From NCBI GenBank assembly GCA_040386935.1, contig JAZKEQ010000009.1, positions 1-64,000 of the forward strand: a DNA stretch of 64,000 nt, read 5' to 3'. The position numbers and the translations under genes were made by a program. This document shows, piece by piece, positions 43,994 through 52,898 of the stretch. This stretch comes from JABMMZ01 sp040386935. GTDB lineage: Bacteria; Bacteroidota; Bacteroidia; NS11-12g; UBA955. Position 1 is the first letter of the stretch. Each line of letters begins with the position of its first letter. The notes under the pieces were generated by a model. It was given only the letters and a program-made list of their open reading frames with translations. It was not told where the DNA came from and made no database searches.

Positions 43994-45406
43994 ATGATTA
44001 AATTAAACGCTAAAGTTGTCGAGAGCAGTGAAATGCTGACAACGAACAAACAAAGTAGATGGCGAAAGGCTTTAGGATTCGCAAGAATTCTGGTTGCTTT
44101 TGGCTTGTTTACCTTCGTTGGTTGCGGACCCCGCAATACAGGAGATTTAATTGGTGTTCAGGGCCGTGGATTATGGTTTCACCCTCAGCCTTTCGGCACG
44201 GTGTACATCCCATCAGGCACATACCATTCAGGACAAAGCGATCAGGACGTATTTCAGTCGTTCGTAGCACCTAACAAACAGGTGAGTATCGTTGCTTTCT
44301 GGATGGATGAAACTGAGATCACCAACAATGAATACCGTCAATTCGTAAATTTCGTAATTGACTCTATCAAACGTGTAATGACTGCTAAAGAGGAATATTT
44401 TATTCCATTTACGGATGATTATACAGGCGATCAGAATGTGAACCAAGGCTATGGTTTCATCAATTATGATGTTGAACCTGATTGGTCATTACAAGATAAT
44501 ATTGAAGCATTAGAGCCTTTGTATTACAGTGCTGATGAGCGTTTCAGAGGTAAAAAGCAAATAGACGTGAACCAATTGAATTATTCTTATGAGTGGTTCG
44601 ACTTTGTTTACGCAGCTAATGACGTAGAAAATCAGGATAAATACCAAGAAGGTAGAGTGAAAAACCGTAGAAAGTATATCAAAAAGGAAAATACATTGGT
44701 ATATCCTGATACACTTTGTTGGGTGAGAGACTTTACTTATTCTTATAACGATCCTATGGCTCGTCATTACTTCAATCACGTGAAATATGATGATTATCCG
44801 GTAGTAGGTGTAAACTGGCACCAGGCTCAGGCTTTCAGCGCTTGGCGTACTATTTACAAAAACACATACTGGGAATCTTATGACGAACCTTTAACTGAAG
44901 ATTTTAGATTGCCAACAGAATACGAGTGGGAATATGCAGCGCGTGGTGGTAGAATAGGTAACCCATACCCATGGGGAGGTCCTTATACCAGAAACAGTAA
45001 AGGTTGTATGTTAGCTAACTTCAAACCATTAAGAGGTAACTATGGTGCTGACGGTGGTATGTATCCGGTAAGAGTTGACAGTTATTTTCCTAACGATTTC
45101 GGTCTGTACAACATGGCCGGTAACGTAGCAGAGTGGACTGTTAATGCCTGGAGCGAACAATCACATGCATTTACCCATGACCTTAACCCTGATTACAGAA
45201 TCTCTGTTCCTGAAACAGGTGATGTAGCAAAGAATACCAGTATCACAATGAAACGTAAAGTTATTAAAGGCGGAAGCTGGAAAGACGTTGCTTATTTCAT
45301 TCAGAATGGTAGCAGAACCTACGAGTATCAGGATACTTCTAAGAGTTATGTTGGATTCCGTTGTATACAAAATTACATTGGACGTTCAAATAAAGACAGG
45401 AAGTAA
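43994..45406 (+). CDS. gldK: Type IX secretion/gliding lipoprotein GldK (PorK)
   Basis: A 470-residue lipoprotein. The signal has an unusually long N-region and lipobox FVGC at 41-44. The rest is a formylglycine-generating-enzyme-like (SUMF1) domain: VYIPSGTYHSGQS, FWMDETEITNNEYRQFV, PVVGVNWHQAQAFSAW, RLPTEYEWEYAARGG, YNMAGNVAEWTVNAW and GGSWKD to the C-terminus. In GldK the fold is structural: it forms the periplasmic ring with GldN. It leads the gldKLMN operon. Confidence 0.96.
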   Translation: MIKLNAKVVESSEMLTTNKQSRWRKALGFARILVAFGLFTFVGCGPRNTGDLIGVQGRGLWFHPQPFGTVYIPSGTYHSGQSDQDVFQSFVAPNKQVSIVAFWMDETEITNNEYRQFVNFVIDSIKRVMTAKEEYFIPFTDDYTGDQNVNQGYGFINYDVEPDWSLQDNIEALEPLYYSADERFRGKKQIDVNQLNYSYEWFDFVYAANDVENQDKYQEGRVKNRRKYIKKENTLVYPDTLCWVRDFTYSYNDPMARHYFNHVKYDDYPVVGVNWHQAQAFSAWRTIYKNTYWESYDEPLTEDFRLPTEYEWEYAARGGRIGNPYPWGGPYTRNSKGCMLANFKPLRGNYGADGGMYPVRVDSYFPNDFGLYNMAGNVAEWTVNAWSEQSHAFTHDLNPDYRISVPETGDVAKNTSITMKRKVIKGGSWKDVAYFIQNGSRTYEYQDTSKSYVGFRCIQNYIGRSNKDRK

Positions 45407-45499
45407 CACAATAAATAACCTTTTATAGCGTTATTAGAAACCAAGCAACACAACAAATTAACAATAAACATTAACCTAAAAACAAACAAAAAAAAGATC

Positions 45500-46165
45500 A
45501 TGAGCAGCAACAGCATTTTCGAAAGTAAAGGATTTAAAAAAGTAATGGCTTACATTTACGGATGGGGAGCTTCAGTAGTAATCATAGGCGCATTATTTAA
45601 GATTATGCACTGGCCGGGAGCCGATGCGATGCTTATTGCGGGTCTTGGTACCGAAGCAATCATTTTCTTCATCTCTGTATTCGAGCCAATACACGCAGAA
45701 TACGATTGGAGTTTAGTATACCCTGAATTAGCAGGTATGGAACCAACAGAAAAGAAAGCAAAAGCATCAGGTACAATTTCACAACAATTGGATAAAATGC
45801 TGGCAGAAGCTAAAGTAGGTCCGGAATTAATCGGCAGCCTTGGCAACGGTTTGAAATCATTGAGCGATAACGTAAAAGAAATGTCTACTTTGAGCAACGC
45901 AACAGTAGCAACTAACGAGTATACTGCTAACATCGGTAAAGCTTCTAAAGCTATCGAGTCTATCGGTAACACTTCAACAGAAATCAGTTCATCCATGGCT
46001 TCATTTGCAGGTGGTCTTACCAACATGGTAAACAACTTGTCAGCTACAGCTAACGACAGCGTAGAATTTAAAGATAATTTAGGAAAACTGAATAAAAACC
46101 TTGGTAGCTTGAACACCGTTTACGGTAACATGTTAAGCGCTATGGGCGGTGCTACTAAAAACTAA
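45500..46165 (+). CDS. gldL: Type IX secretion motor protein GldL (PorL)
   Basis: A 221-residue inner-membrane protein with two N-terminal helices (KVMAYIYGWGASVVIIGALFKIMHWPG, MLIAGLGTEAIIFFISVFEP) and a cytoplasmic helical tail. GldL forms the proton-driven motor with GldM; the acidic residue in the second helix (GTEAIIFF, Glu) is the expected proton site. It is 93 bp after gldK. The tail is rich in Ser/Thr/Asn coiled segments. Confidence 0.96.
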   Translation: MSSNSIFESKGFKKVMAYIYGWGASVVIIGALFKIMHWPGADAMLIAGLGTEAIIFFISVFEPIHAEYDWSLVYPELAGMEPTEKKAKASGTISQQLDKMLAEAKVGPELIGSLGNGLKSLSDNVKEMSTLSNATVATNEYTANIGKASKAIESIGNTSTEISSSMASFAGGLTNMVNNLSATANDSVEFKDNLGKLNKNLGSLNTVYGNMLSAMGGATKN

Positions 46166-46201
46166 TTGTACATTAATCATAAAGAAAGGAGAAACTGAAT
46201 A

Positions 46202-47788
46202 ATGGCAAGTGGTAAATTATCCCCGCGGCAGAAGATGATTAACATGATGTATCTCGTGTTGATCGCTCTACTAGCCCTAAACGTATCAAAAGAGATTTTG
46301 AAAGCATTTCACATGTTTGAATTGTCATTCATTAATGCTAACAAAAATACTGACCTGAAAAATGCAGACGTCATGGCGATTTTCAAAGACAACATGGCTG
46401 ATGAAAAGAAAAAAGTTAAAACAGAACCATTTTTCAAGAAGGCAGAACAAGCTCAGAAACTATCTAAAGAATTCTGCGATTATGTTGAAAAAATTAAAAC
46501 AGACATTGTAGGTAATGCAGGTGGAAGAGCTCCTAATAAAGAAGGTGAAACCGGTTTAACAGAATTGGCTCAACCTGATAACATGGAGAAACACGCTAAT
46601 TACTTCATTCCTGAAGGTGGTGGAAACGGCAAAAAACTGCAAGATAAAATTAATGCAACCCGTAAAAGTCTGTTGGAATTATTAAATGATGTTAAAGATG
46701 GTAAAGCAACAGCTGCTTCATTAGAAAAATCAACTCAATTAAGAGCTGATGATCCAAAAGAAAGTGCTTTGGTTAAACACACATGGGTATCTATGTATCT
46801 TGAACATTCCCCACTAGCAGGTGTTGCAACATTATTGACTAAAACTCAAAATGACTGCAAAGCACTTGAAGCAGATATTCTGGCAACTTTGGCTAATAGT
46901 ATTGATAAAGCGACCATTAAATTTGATAAACAATTGGCATTAATTATGCCTGATGCAACGAATGTAATGAGTGGTAATGCCTTTACTGCAAGAGTAGCTT
47001 TGGCAGCTTATAACTCAACTACTAATGCAAAAATGTTAGTAAATGGAGCACCTGTTACAGTTACTGCCGGTATTGGAGAAATTTCAATCCCAGCTCAAGG
47101 TGTTGGAGCACATACTGTAACTGCAAAAATTGAAACAATGGATCCTAATACAGGTGAAACTATTTATATTGATGCAGAACCAGTTGAATGGACTTCATTC
47201 TTGCCCTCTGCTGCTATATCTGCAGATGCTATGAACGCTTTGTACATCGGTCTTGACAATCCAATGTCAATCTCAGTACCGGGTGTTACACCAGAGAATA
47301 CAATTGTATCAGCAGGTCCTGGTATTTCACTTACCAAAACAGGTTCAGGTAAATTTATTGCAAAAGTAACATCTGTTCCGGGTAACAAATCATCAATTAC
47401 AGTAAGTGCTAAAATTGGCGGTGCTACCAAGAAAATGGGTGAGCAAATTTATAAAATCAGACAAGTGCCTAAGCCAGTTCCTATGCTGGGTTCACTTGAA
47501 AGCGGATCTTACCCTAAAGCAATTCTTCAAGCACAGCAGTTCTTGAATGCTTACTTGAGTAACTTCGTTTTTGATGGTGTAAACTTTAAAGTAACTAAAT
47601 TCTCAGTAGTACTTGCATCAAAAAGAAAAGGTACTAAAGATGTTTCAGTTACCGGCAATAACTTTGCACCTGCAAGAAGTCTTATTAGTGAAGCTGCTGC
47701 AGGCGATATGATTGTAATTGAAGGTATCAGAGCTGTTGGACCAGGTGGCGAAAAGCTCTTAAGCCCATTAACATTTAAAATTCAATAA
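46202..47788 (+). CDS. gldM: Type IX secretion motor shaft GldM (PorM)
   Basis: A 528-residue protein beginning MASGKLSPRQKMINMMYLVL with one transmembrane helix (about 15-34), then a long periplasmic part of an N-terminal helical domain and three Ig-like domains. GldM couples the GldL motor to the GldKN ring across the periplasm. The C-terminal FVFDGVNFKVTKFSVVLASKRKG and ISEAAAGDMIVIEGIRAVGPGG stretches are typical. gldN starts 1 bp after its stop. Confidence 0.96.
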   Translation: MASGKLSPRQKMINMMYLVLIALLALNVSKEILKAFHMFELSFINANKNTDLKNADVMAIFKDNMADEKKKVKTEPFFKKAEQAQKLSKEFCDYVEKIKTDIVGNAGGRAPNKEGETGLTELAQPDNMEKHANYFIPEGGGNGKKLQDKINATRKSLLELLNDVKDGKATAASLEKSTQLRADDPKESALVKHTWVSMYLEHSPLAGVATLLTKTQNDCKALEADILATLANSIDKATIKFDKQLALIMPDATNVMSGNAFTARVALAAYNSTTNAKMLVNGAPVTVTAGIGEISIPAQGVGAHTVTAKIETMDPNTGETIYIDAEPVEWTSFLPSAAISADAMNALYIGLDNPMSISVPGVTPENTIVSAGPGISLTKTGSGKFIAKVTSVPGNKSSITVSAKIGGATKKMGEQIYKIRQVPKPVPMLGSLESGSYPKAILQAQQFLNAYLSNFVFDGVNFKVTKFSVVLASKRKGTKDVSVTGNNFAPARSLISEAAAGDMIVIEGIRAVGPGGEKLLSPLTFKIQ

Positions 47789-47789
47789 T

Positions 47790-48632
47790 ATGAAAAAGAT
47801 AATTTTAAGTTTGGTGATTGTTTGCCTTACAGGCTTCAGCGCCAATGCTCAGGTAAATTACTCAGATTTTATAACAAGTGGTGAACACACCAGTTATAAA
47901 AAGGTTGCTGTTAGAGAACGACCTGTCATTGCCTATCCCTACTTAAGAGAAGCTGATGTAAAATTCAGCAGACGTGTTATCAGATGTATTGATACACGTC
48001 AAAAGATGAATAAGCAGTTGGAGTGGCCTCGTCAACCTTTGAACAAAATGCTATATGAAATGACTGTTAAAGGTGATTTCGTAGCTTATAGAACAGACTC
48101 TTTGTTGTCTTTTTATAATACAGAGGATTTTGTTGTAAGAGGTGGTTATGAAACACCAATCTGGATTCAAGATGACCCAACAGATGCAAGTATTGGACAT
48201 GATTCTATCATTAAAATTCCATATGACTATAATAATATTCACAAATATTGGATTATGGAAGATTGGATTTTTGACTATAAGCACTCTGTATTCAAGCCTA
48301 GGATTATCGCTTTGGCTCCTGTCTTCCAACGTGTTGTCGGTGGTGTAAAAACCGGTGATGATGCACTGTGTTGGTTGGCAATGGATCAACTCCGTCCTAC
48401 TTTGGCGAATACTGAGATGTTCAATAGATACAATGATGCAGCGAGATTAAGTTATGATGACTTTTTTCAAATGCGTATTTTTGATAGTTACATTGTCTAT
48501 GAATCTAATAATTTTGATTTAACTATTAATAGATTCACTGAATATTCTGATGATGGTGTGAAAGCATTGATTAAAAGTGATGAAATCAAGAATGACTTGT
48601 TCATTTTTGAACATGACTTGTGGCAATATTGA
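47790..48632 (+). CDS. gldN: Type IX secretion protein GldN (PorN)
   Basis: A 280-residue periplasmic protein with a signal peptide ending FSANAQ. SRRVIRCIDTRQKMNKQLEWPRQPLN, YNNIHKYWIMEDWIFDYKHSVFKPRIIALAP and DDALCWLAMDQLRPTLA match GldN. It forms the ring with GldK under the outer membrane. It is the last operon gene; a terminator follows 18 bp later. Confidence 0.95.
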   Translation: MKKIILSLVIVCLTGFSANAQVNYSDFITSGEHTSYKKVAVRERPVIAYPYLREADVKFSRRVIRCIDTRQKMNKQLEWPRQPLNKMLYEMTVKGDFVAYRTDSLLSFYNTEDFVVRGGYETPIWIQDDPTDASIGHDSIIKIPYDYNNIHKYWIMEDWIFDYKHSVFKPRIIALAPVFQRVVGGVKTGDDALCWLAMDQLRPTLANTEMFNRYNDAARLSYDDFFQMRIFDSYIVYESNNFDLTINRFTEYSDDGVKALIKSDEIKNDLFIFEHDLWQY

Positions 48633-48650
48633 TTCAACCATAAAATAATT

Positions 48651-48680
48651 AAAAAGTCCCGAAGTAATTCGGGACTTTTT
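48651..48680. terminator. Bidirectional terminator between gldN and the radical SAM gene
   Basis: A 13-bp perfect stem (AAAAAGTCCCGAA with TTCGGGACTTTTT) around a GTAA loop ends in a T-run on both strands. It sits 18 bp after gldN and 3 bp before the stop of the convergent gene. Confidence 0.88.
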
Positions 48681-48683
48681 TTG

Positions 48684-49766
48684 TTAACGGCTTTTGTAAA
48701 TTGTGCATCCTCTACAGGGAAGAGGGATGTCGCCATCATGCTCCCATTGATGAATTAGGGCTTTTCGGGCAGCCTCCAGTTCTTTAGAGGAACTTTCTAT
48801 GGTGCCAAGCTGCAATGACTTGTCTCCGGGCATTTCGGATATCACACAGCCATCGGCCCATATGCCACCATCGGCAGCAAAACGGGTTTTGTTCAAATAA
48901 GCACAGGCTCGTTTTTTTTCAGGATGAACATCACCGACATAATTGATAACTGCATTGCGTTTATACCCATCATTGCTTTCGTAATGGGCAGAATGGGTAA
49001 TGTAAAGAAAAGGGTAGTTGTCAGGATTCAATAATCTATATGCCTGTTCTAAGTCTGCTGATTGGTCTTTAAGCAGCTTTAAGTGGACGTGGATACCGGT
49101 ACATAGTTTATTGGCTTTTAATAAACTGAGGAGATGTCTGATGTTGTCAATCACAATATCAAATCTGTCCACTTGATAAAGGGTTTTATAGGTATTACGG
49201 TCGAGCCCACCAACTGAAAAAAATAATTGAGAGAGTTTTCCTTTAGTATCGTTTTTAATCAGCGCAATCAGTTTGTCGCAATTGTCGTGGTCAAGTACAA
49301 TGGCATTGGTGTAAAATGTCGCTTGCTTAACATTCTCGGGAGCCATTGTTTGCTGAATATAACTATCCCATTCAGGATGCAATAATGTATCGCCTGTAGT
49401 GGGAGTAAAGCTGATGAGCGTATTGGGAAATAATTTAAGTTTATCAATGGAAGCACTCAATATCTGAGTATCCATATTCATAAACTTTTTACCTGATTTA
49501 AGCATATCAGGATAGGGGCAAAAGATGCAACGGGCATTGCAAATATTGGTCAGTTCAAACTCAATAAAACGATTTCCGGCTGTGCGTACAATGATGAAAT
49601 CGCAACTGCGGATGAACTTTGTTTTTAAAGATTGACCGTGAAAATTTGTGGCCAGACGTTTTTTTATTTTTGTAAAAGCAATGGATACCTGTCTGGTTGG
49701 GCGTTCCGGTAAGCTGTAGCATAGCTTCTCAACTGCAATCTGTATCTTGTGTTTAAGTGTTCCCAA
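48684..49766 (-). CDS. Radical SAM protein with SPASM-like C-terminus
   Basis: A 360-residue protein. The radical SAM cluster motif CxxxCxxC is at Cys76, Cys80 and Cys83 (ICNARCIFC), followed by a TIM-barrel (ISFTPTTGDTLLHPEWDSY, LFFSVGGLD). Toward the C-terminus, RACAYLNKTRFAADGGIWADGC and PLPCRGCTIY look like the Cys-rich auxiliary cluster region (SPASM/Twitch). Such proteins modify peptides, sugars or cofactors; no precursor peptide is visible nearby, so the substrate is unknown. It is convergent with gldN and divergent from the glycosyltransferase-like gene. Confidence 0.85.
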   Translation of the reverse strand: MGTLKHKIQIAVEKLCYSLPERPTRQVSIAFTKIKKRLATNFHGQSLKTKFIRSCDFIIVRTAGNRFIEFELTNICNARCIFCPYPDMLKSGKKFMNMDTQILSASIDKLKLFPNTLISFTPTTGDTLLHPEWDSYIQQTMAPENVKQATFYTNAIVLDHDNCDKLIALIKNDTKGKLSQLFFSVGGLDRNTYKTLYQVDRFDIVIDNIRHLLSLLKANKLCTGIHVHLKLLKDQSADLEQAYRLLNPDNYPFLYITHSAHYESNDGYKRNAVINYVGDVHPEKKRACAYLNKTRFAADGGIWADGCVISEMPGDKSLQLGTIESSSKELEAARKALIHQWEHDGDIPLPCRGCTIYKSR

Positions 49767-49880
49767 AGGTATTAACTATACAAAAATACAGCTATTGACC
49801 TGAGTATTTTAAAAATGAAAGTCACATTTTGAAAGCATTGAGATTATGGCTAAATTTCGCACCCTTTTCAATAACAATTC

Positions 49881-52781
49881 ATGAGCAATAATGATCAACC
49901 ATTGAAGCAACAGGCTATCCCTGCTGTTTCACATACAGCTTTCTATATTTTTTCTTCTGCTGATAATCAGAAGGCAGCAGATGACCTGAAACAATTGGTC
50001 AATCTGTCTTTGAAATCAAATCCGGTTTATCGGGTTTATGCAAAAGTCAGTGATCGTATTAAGATTGAAAAAATGGGCGGAGTAGGGGAGCATGTAGTTT
50101 TTATAGAAAATGAGCAATTCCCTGAGACAGTCAATAATGTATTGCCATTATCACTTCCATTAATCAATGAACCTCAGACTTATGTGAAATGGTTGAATAC
50201 AGCCAGTAAAGCTCAAAAAAATGATACTGTATTGTTAGGCAATGGGAAAGTGAATGCCAAAGCAGGGTATGTTGAAAAATGGAGTGGTTATTGGGCCAAC
50301 TTCTGGCCAAAGTTAATGACAGGCAGCAATGTATCTTTGGCAGGAACAGAGGCAGTTTTATTGACTCCTGCCATCTACCATCAGTTGAAATTGAATAATG
50401 CTTGGCAAATTGCAGCCATTGCAGAGAAGGACAAAAAGGCACAAGCGGTAGATTTTGATATGGCTGTTGGTAGTTTCGTGTTTGGCGATGGTATCAAAGC
50501 TTTTTTTACCGGTATTTTTAAAGGACTCAAGGCCATCAAGCATTCTTTTCTGGGTTTAAAATCAACATTGCCTGTAACTACCACATGGGCAAGCTTTTCT
50601 CACCCGGGATACAAAAGACTATTTGGTATAACTGCCGCTGTATTGCTGGCATTAATGTGTTTTATTAGCTTTGATTACAATGTAACCTGGGATGAACCCA
50701 ATCACAATGCTTATTCTAAAGATGTATTGAAATACTATTCCAGTTTTGGAACAGATACCACCATGTTCGATTTTCAAAAGCCCGGACATAGGGATTACTT
50801 TACCAATAACTTTTACGGCATGAGCATAGATGTTATATCATCTGCTGTTAATAGCGTTTTAGATATAAAGAATGAATATGCGACACGGCATTTAATCAAT
50901 GCCATTGTAGGGTTTCTCTGTATCTTATTTACGGCCCTTATTGTCAGAATATTTGCAGGTTGGTTGCCTGCTTTAGTGACGCTATTGGCCATGGTGTGTT
51001 CACCTTCATTTTTTGGCCATTGTTTCAATAATCCTAAGGATATTCCTTTTGCAACAGGTTATATAATGGCTGTTTATTACCTCATTAAATTATTGTATGA
51101 ATTGCCGGCTGCTCGACATCAAACCAAAGTGATGCTGGCTGTAGCAATAGGCTTTGCCATCAGTATAAGGGTGCAGGGGGTATTGCCTATTATTTATTTG
51201 GGCATGGTGTTTTTAGGGTACTTCATCATAGCACCATCTAAAAATAAAAAACAACAATTGATTAATCTTGCAGGCATTGGTGCAGGGGTTGCCATAGCAG
51301 GATATTTTCTCGGTATTATTCTTTGGCCTTATGCCCTTAGGCATCCTTTAACCGCGCCTTTCAAAGCTTTGAGTGAGTTTTCAAACTTCTCATATCTTAC
51401 CTATTACGAATTATTTGAAGGTGTCAGAATATTTAACAAGCCGTGGTATTACGAACCTAAACTTATTATGTTGACAGCACCTTTAATGGTATTAGTCGGA
51501 TTTGGATTAAGTCTTTTATTAGGCTGGTGGAAAAAAGATAAGGTGAGTTTTCTGGCTTTGTTGCTATTGATAGTGGCCACTTTCTTCCCATCCATGTACA
51601 CCATTTATAAAAAATCTTATGTGTACAATGGCTGGCGTCATTTTTTATTTATTTATCCTTCTTTAATGGCGATGGCAATTTTAGGATGGGTATGGTTGGT
51701 GCAATGGTTCAAATCTGAAAAATTCCAAATGATGATTTTAGTAGTAGCAGCCATTACACTGATAAAGCCGGCTGTATGGAGCGTGGCCAATCACCCCTAT
51801 CAGTACATGTACTTCAATGAAATAGCAGGTGGTGTAAAAGGGGCCAATGGCGTTTATGAATTGGATTACTGGCAACAAACGCCACGTGAGGCTTTTGCAT
51901 GGTTGGTAAAAAATCATCCTGAAATATTGAAAGGCGATAAGCGAGTTAGCAGCAATAATATTCAGGAAGCACTCAAATCATTTGTTCCTGAAGGAAAAGA
52001 TGTGATGTATAAATGGACGAGAGAATATGAGTGGGCTGATGACGACTGGAGCTATGCCATTTGGACCAGCAGAACTTTGTCTAAAAATCAGATATTGGAT
52101 GGTTACTGGCCGCCAAAAGGTACTATTCACGAAATAAAAGTGGATGGTGTTACAGTAGCCGCTGTTGTAAAGTCAGCCAATAATTATGGTCACAGAGGTA
52201 AACAATACCTGAAGAAATCAAACTTCGACAGCGCCTTGTATTTTTATGAAAAAGCAGTTGCGTATAATCCAATGGAAGAAGAGTATGTAAGAGGTCTTGC
52301 AGAAGCGTGTAAAATGCTTAAACGCAATGACAGCGCCATACGCTATTATACCAAGGCAATGGAGCTGCGCAGTGGCAATTACGAGGCCATGGCGGCAATT
52401 GCCGAGTTATACCTCAATACTGCCATTGGCAGTGGAGGTGAGCCTGATAAGCAGATGATTGAGAAAGCCAAAAGTTTCTTTGAGCAAACTATTATTTACA
52501 AAAAGAATTTTGCAGCGCCTTATTATTATTTGGGAGAGATATATTCGAACGAAAAAAATTACGAAAAGTCTCTCAGTTATTTTGCTGATTTCTTTGAAGA
52601 AGGGCAAGCCAATCAGCAGGTGTATGGAAGAATGACTGATTTGCTCAAAACTCTGGGATATTCAGGTGAAGAAGCGGAGCCGTATTACTATTTACATACC
52701 CGCGCTTTGGAAAGGGGCGATAAGCATAAGGCCGAAACCTATCTGAACTATCACAATGAAATGATGAGCGGTGCTAAATAG
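49881..52781 (+). CDS. GT-C (PMT/GT39-like) membrane glycosyltransferase with C-terminal TPR repeats
   Basis: A 966-residue protein in three parts. Residues 1-235 are soluble with strands (AFYIFSSADNQ, HVVFIENEQ, GTEAVLLTPAIYHQL) that vaguely recall a glycosyltransferase fold; this is uncertain. From about 243 to 660 come roughly ten hydrophobic helices; the first is followed by TWDEPNHNAYSKDV, with an Asp-Glu pair in the position of the catalytic loop of GT39/PMT enzymes, and SPSFFGHCFNNPKDIPFA. Residues about 770-960 carry TPR-like repeats (ALYFYEKAVAYNPMEEEY, AIRYYTKAMELRSGNYEA). It could transfer sugars from a lipid carrier to surface proteins or glycans. Adjacent to the type IX operon but with its own start. 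Confidence 0.75.
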   Translation: MSNNDQPLKQQAIPAVSHTAFYIFSSADNQKAADDLKQLVNLSLKSNPVYRVYAKVSDRIKIEKMGGVGEHVVFIENEQFPETVNNVLPLSLPLINEPQTYVKWLNTASKAQKNDTVLLGNGKVNAKAGYVEKWSGYWANFWPKLMTGSNVSLAGTEAVLLTPAIYHQLKLNNAWQIAAIAEKDKKAQAVDFDMAVGSFVFGDGIKAFFTGIFKGLKAIKHSFLGLKSTLPVTTTWASFSHPGYKRLFGITAAVLLALMCFISFDYNVTWDEPNHNAYSKDVLKYYSSFGTDTTMFDFQKPGHRDYFTNNFYGMSIDVISSAVNSVLDIKNEYATRHLINAIVGFLCILFTALIVRIFAGWLPALVTLLAMVCSPSFFGHCFNNPKDIPFATGYIMAVYYLIKLLYELPAARHQTKVMLAVAIGFAISIRVQGVLPIIYLGMVFLGYFIIAPSKNKKQQLINLAGIGAGVAIAGYFLGIILWPYALRHPLTAPFKALSEFSNFSYLTYYELFEGVRIFNKPWYYEPKLIMLTAPLMVLVGFGLSLLLGWWKKDKVSFLALLLLIVATFFPSMYTIYKKSYVYNGWRHFLFIYPSLMAMAILGWVWLVQWFKSEKFQMMILVVAAITLIKPAVWSVANHPYQYMYFNEIAGGVKGANGVYELDYWQQTPREAFAWLVKNHPEILKGDKRVSSNNIQEALKSFVPEGKDVMYKWTREYEWADDDWSYAIWTSRTLSKNQILDGYWPPKGTIHEIKVDGVTVAAVVKSANNYGHRGKQYLKKSNFDSALYFYEKAVAYNPMEEEYVRGLAEACKMLKRNDSAIRYYTKAMELRSGNYEAMAAIAELYLNTAIGSGGEPDKQMIEKAKSFFEQTIIYKKNFAAPYYYLGEIYSNEKNYEKSLSYFADFFEEGQANQQVYGRMTDLLKTLGYSGEEAEPYYYLHTRALERGDKHKAETYLNYHNEMMSGAK

Positions 52782-52817
52782 CACATTAGAAATGCTTTGT
52801 AAATAAGCGACTTTAAA

Positions 52818-52849
52818 TTGTTCGTTTCACAAATTTTATGGTATTTTTG
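52818..52849 (+). promoter_or_regulatory. Probable promoter of the second CHU_C protein gene
   Basis: TTG at 52818-52820 and TATTTTTG at 52842-52849 are 21 bp apart, close to consensus. The TTG start codon at 52899 lies 49 bp downstream. Confidence 0.4.
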
Positions 52850-52898
52850 TGTTAACTGCAACATTTTCTCCTCTTATTCCGTCTAATAGGAAAGTGAT

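Noticed and set aside
45556..46116. Antisense open frame over gldL
   Set aside because: Lies opposite a well-supported gene, low-complexity translation, no start context.
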